Assembly: GCA_049115935.1 (NCBI GenBank)
Contig: JAGDZK010000042.1
Span: 1 to 64,000 of the forward strand
Direction: 5' to 3'
From: Bermanella sp049115935
Lineage (GTDB): Bacteria; Pseudomonadota; Gammaproteobacteria; Pseudomonadales; Oceanobacteraceae
Length of the DNA: 64,000 nucleotides
Each line of letters begins with the position of its first letter. Position 1 is the first letter of the stretch. Below are positions 61,722-64,000 of the stretch, one piece after another. The notes beneath the pieces are model-generated. The model saw only the letters and a program-made list of their open reading frames with translations. It ran no database searches and was not told the DNA's origin. The translations under genes and the position numbers were made by a program.

Positions 61722-62851
61722 AAATTGTTGCCGATGAAAACATCCCGCTGTTGGATGCCTTTTTTAGTGATATGTGTAGCCAATTGGTGACACTGCCTGG
61801 TCGAGAGATGACCAATGAACAAGTAAAAGATGCAGATATTTTGCTGGTACGCTCCATTACCACGGTAAACCAAGCATTATTGGCAGGCAGTCGCGTTAAA
61901 TTTGTGGGTACCTGCACCATAGGCACTGACCACCTCGATACAGACTACCTAGATCAGCAAAATATACAGTATGCCAATGCTCCGGGCTGTAACGCCAAAT
62001 CGGTGGTGGATTACGTCTTAAGCTGCTTATTGGTGTTACAAGAGCGCAAACAAAAGAACTGGCAGGATTTCAGCGTAGGCATTGTGGGTGTCGGCAGTGT
62101 GGGTGGCATGTTACATGACACTCTAACGGCTTTAGGTATGACGGTTGTGGCATATGACCCAAATGTCAGTGAATACAGTGATCAAGAAAATAAAGAGCGT
62201 GTCTGGCAACAAGATGTGGTGACACTTCATACACCGATCATTAAGCAAGGTGAACACGCTACTTATCACTTAGTTGATAACACTCGCTTAGAGTCAATGA
62301 AACCCGATGCCTGCTTGATTAATAGCTGTCGCGGAGCCGTCATTGATAACCAAGCACTAGTGGTGCATTTAAGTCAGAACCCGAACTTTAATGTCATTTT
62401 AGATGTATACGAGCAAGAGCCCTCACCATCAGATGAGCTGATGAAAGCCTGTTTATTGGCCACCCCTCATATTGCTGGTTATAGCCTAGATGGTAAATAC
62501 GGCGGAACCGCCATGATTTATGATGCCATTTGCGAAACGTTTGCTTTGCCTAAGCGTTTAAAACTTGCTCAACTCATTTCTGAGGTGCCTGTGCGTAAAT
62601 TAAGCTTCAGTAATGAAGCGGCAATGGGGTATGTCATGAAGCAAGTGATTCGAAACGCGTATGATGTGCGCGATGATCACTACCGTATGCTGAGTTTAAT
62701 TGGCTTAAGTGATGCTGAAAAAGCGAAGGCGTTTGATCAACTGCGCAAGAATTACCCCCTAAGACGGGACTTAAGTGGACAAAGTATTTCTGCGAAACGG
62801 TTGTCCCACCCTGTGTGGCTGCAAGCCTTGGGTGTTCGAATCAAGCCATAG
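61718..62851 (+). CDS. pdxB: Erythronate-4-phosphate dehydrogenase
   Basis: PdxB oxidises 4-phosphoerythronate in pyridoxal 5'-phosphate synthesis. The 377-residue D-2-hydroxyacid dehydrogenase has KIVADENIPLLDAFF, GTCTIGTDHLDTDYL, the NAD fold GIVGVGSVGGML, the catalytic arginine region NSCRGAVIDNQAL, the EQEP glutamate segment and histidine in TPHIAGYS. The C-terminal dimerisation domain is present. Length matches the family (about 380). It starts by ATGA overlap with the exonuclease gene. Confidence 0.95.
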   Translation: MKIVADENIPLLDAFFSDMCSQLVTLPGREMTNEQVKDADILLVRSITTVNQALLAGSRVKFVGTCTIGTDHLDTDYLDQQNIQYANAPGCNAKSVVDYVLSCLLVLQERKQKNWQDFSVGIVGVGSVGGMLHDTLTALGMTVVAYDPNVSEYSDQENKERVWQQDVVTLHTPIIKQGEHATYHLVDNTRLESMKPDACLINSCRGAVIDNQALVVHLSQNPNFNVILDVYEQEPSPSDELMKACLLATPHIAGYSLDGKYGGTAMIYDAICETFALPKRLKLAQLISEVPVRKLSFSNEAAMGYVMKQVIRNAYDVRDDHYRMLSLIGLSDAEKAKAFDQLRKNYPLRRDLSGQSISAKRLSHPVWLQALGVRIKP

Positions 62852-62883
62852 TTCAAATGCTTGTTTGAATTTTAGGTATAAAA

Positions 62884-62908
62884 AAACAGCCAGTGGCTGT
62901 TTATATTT
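62884..62908. terminator. Terminator between pdxB and the PA1571-like gene
   Basis: AAACAGCC at 62884-62891 pairs with GGCTGTTT at 62895-62902 around AGT. T-rich sequence follows on both strands, so it serves the convergent genes. Confidence 0.6.
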
Positions 62909-62924
62909 GACGTGACAAGCTGAT

Positions 62925-63077
62925 TTAAGATTTGGCAGCTTGTAGGATTTTCTTCAAGGCTTTTTGGATCATATCTTCTGTAATGGGCGTCTCTCTGCCC
63001 TTATCGTCTATGATTGCAGCGCCATGCATAAAGTCTTTGTTAGTTTGGGCTGCTTTTGTTGTGCTTGAGCTTTTCAT
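62925..63077 (-). CDS. Small PA1571-like protein
   Basis: The 50-residue protein has the core MHGAAIIDDKGRETPITEDMIQKALKKI. This strongly resembles the short PA1571-type family of Pseudomonas and related bacteria, whose function is unknown to me. AAGGGG seven bases before the ATG at 63077 supports the start; the open frame runs back to 63146 into a stretch without coding character. It is divergent from the methyltransferase gene. Confidence 0.65.
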   Translation of the reverse strand: MKSSSTTKAAQTNKDFMHGAAIIDDKGRETPITEDMIQKALKKILQAAKS

Positions 63078-63140
63078 AACGTCACCCCTTAATATGTAAT
63101 ACCAGTATAGTAATAGCCTGTGTATTGAGCCAAGAGTTTT

Positions 63141-64000
63141 ATGCAAAAAAACATAATTTTAGAAGATATATTGAAAGTATTACCATCTGATGACACTCGC
63201 AGACTGCTTCATGGCCGTGGCGGACTATTTCAAGGGTGGGAGCAAGTTAATATTGAAATATACCCGCCTGTTTTATGGGTGATTATTTATCAAGCCATCG
63301 ATGAATCACAATTGATGCAAACCCTTGCAGCTATTAAAGATCAAGCGGATGCATTGCAGCTCGAAGCAATTTATATTCAGCGCAGATATGAAGCAGGCAA
63401 TCCTGTTGAAATATTGCATGGGACTGATTCTTATTTAGATGTGGATTTTAAGGTGAAGGAGGCAGGGCTTTCTTATTGGGTTAACCTAGGTCGTAATCAA
63501 AACAGTGGTTTGTTTTTGGATATGTGCAATGGCCGTCAATGGGTGCGTGAACATGCGAAGGATAAAGCCGTACTTAATCTATTTTCCTATACCTGTAGTT
63601 TAGGTATTGCAGCGGCCGCTGGTGCTGCCAATTCCGTTGTGAATATCGATATGGCGAAAGGTGCGATAAAGCGCGGGCAGCAAAACTTAGCTTTGAATGA
63701 TGTGGTTTGTCAGCGTAATACCTTTATTGCGCAAGATATTTTTAAAATGATCAAAAAACTTACGCAAAAAGGGCCATTTGATTTATTAATTGCAGATCCA
63801 CCAAGCTTTCAAAGTAAAGCGTTTGATGTGCGTCGTGATTACGAAAAATTATTAACCAAATTAAAACCAGCCTTAGCCGACAACGCACAATTAATATTAT
63901 GTTTAAATTCACCGGCTCTAGGTGAATCATTTTTGCACGAATTAGTTGGGCGTGTGTTTCCAGAGGCGCGTTTTGTTGAACGCATAGCAAATCCGGATGT
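63141..64000 (+). CDS. Class I SAM-dependent methyltransferase, RlmI-like, partial at the right edge
   Basis: The frame from ATG 63141 stays open for 286 codons to the window end with no stop. The N-terminal half resembles RlmI/RlmK-type proteins: LLHGRGGLFQGWEQVNIEIYPPVLWV, then DVDFKVKEAGLSYWVNLGRNQNSGLFLDM. The methyltransferase part has VLNLFSYTCSLGIAAAAGA (motif I, where family members usually have YTGGF), NIDMAKGAIKRGQQNL and FDLLIADPPSFQSK. The DPPSF motif is typical of RNA or protein methylating enzymes of this group. The 3' end lies outside. Confidence 0.8.
   Translation, partial: MQKNIILEDILKVLPSDDTRRLLHGRGGLFQGWEQVNIEIYPPVLWVIIYQAIDESQLMQTLAAIKDQADALQLEAIYIQRRYEAGNPVEILHGTDSYLDVDFKVKEAGLSYWVNLGRNQNSGLFLDMCNGRQWVREHAKDKAVLNLFSYTCSLGIAAAAGAANSVVNIDMAKGAIKRGQQNLALNDVVCQRNTFIAQDIFKMIKKLTQKGPFDLLIADPPSFQSKAFDVRRDYEKLLTKLKPALADNAQLILCLNSPALGESFLHELVGRVFPEARFVERIANPD

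Noticed and set aside
1..64000. CRISPR arrays, insertion sequences, prophage or integrase genes
   Set aside because: None is visible: no regularly spaced repeats, transposase or integrase motifs were found.

Overview
The window comes from a gammaproteobacterium, most likely a marine Oceanospirillales-type organism (inference). The evidence is the conserved block map-rpsB-tsf-pyrH-frr-uppS-cdsA-dxr-rseP-bamA-skp-lpxD-fabZ-lpxA-lpxB-rnhB, a Pseudomonas-like tRNA-Pro/glnD neighbourhood, and moderate GC judged by eye. No phage, insertion sequence, integrase or CRISPR array is visible. One unresolved run of nine N lies at 49537-49545.

Layout. 1-8.2 kb: accessory metabolism and regulation (SDR dehydrogenase, DUF2147 protein, c-di-GMP phosphodiesterase, acidic Ala/Glu lipoprotein, AraC regulator, FMN reductase, secreted class 3 lipase, and a TetR regulator divergent from an AhpD-like protein with two matching palindromic operators). 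8.3-12 kb: tRNA-Pro(GGG), then glnD and map on the minus strand. 12-26.7 kb: the translation, isoprenoid, phospholipid, outer-membrane-assembly and lipid A block, all on the plus strand with many ATGA-type overlaps, ending at a terminator that spans the rnhB stop codon. 26.7-33.3 kb: envelope proteins, a patatin, riboflavin synthase, TauE/SafE permease, FklB and two AraC-type regulators.

33.3-39.4 kb is the most unusual part. A two-gene module occurs twice in tandem on the minus strand. Each copy encodes a small membrane-anchored protein followed by a large secreted putative zinc protease. The proteases carry HExxHG(L/M)GF, a distant SHFD histidine and an E(L/I)MEP Met-turn-like segment, a pattern resembling leishmanolysin-type (M8) metzincins. 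Both end in a GlyGly-CTERM-like tail. The small partners share a C-terminal domain I do not recognise. I propose this as a duplicated protease plus anchored-partner system.

39.4-49.5 kb: HrpB helicase, a chemoreceptor, and a complete molybdenum hydroxylase operon (2Fe-2S subunit, Tat-exported Mo subunit, XdhC, MocA-like cytidylyltransferase) with an inverted repeat just upstream, then a short asparaginase-domain protein. 49.5-64 kb: a membrane desaturase, a DUF5610-like protein, redox and lipoprotein genes, Tas, an MtgA-like transglycosylase, a MATE exporter, and a plus-strand run epmC-rhlB-hypothetical-5'-3' exonuclease-pdxB. A PA1571-like small protein and a methyltransferase cut by the right edge finish the window.
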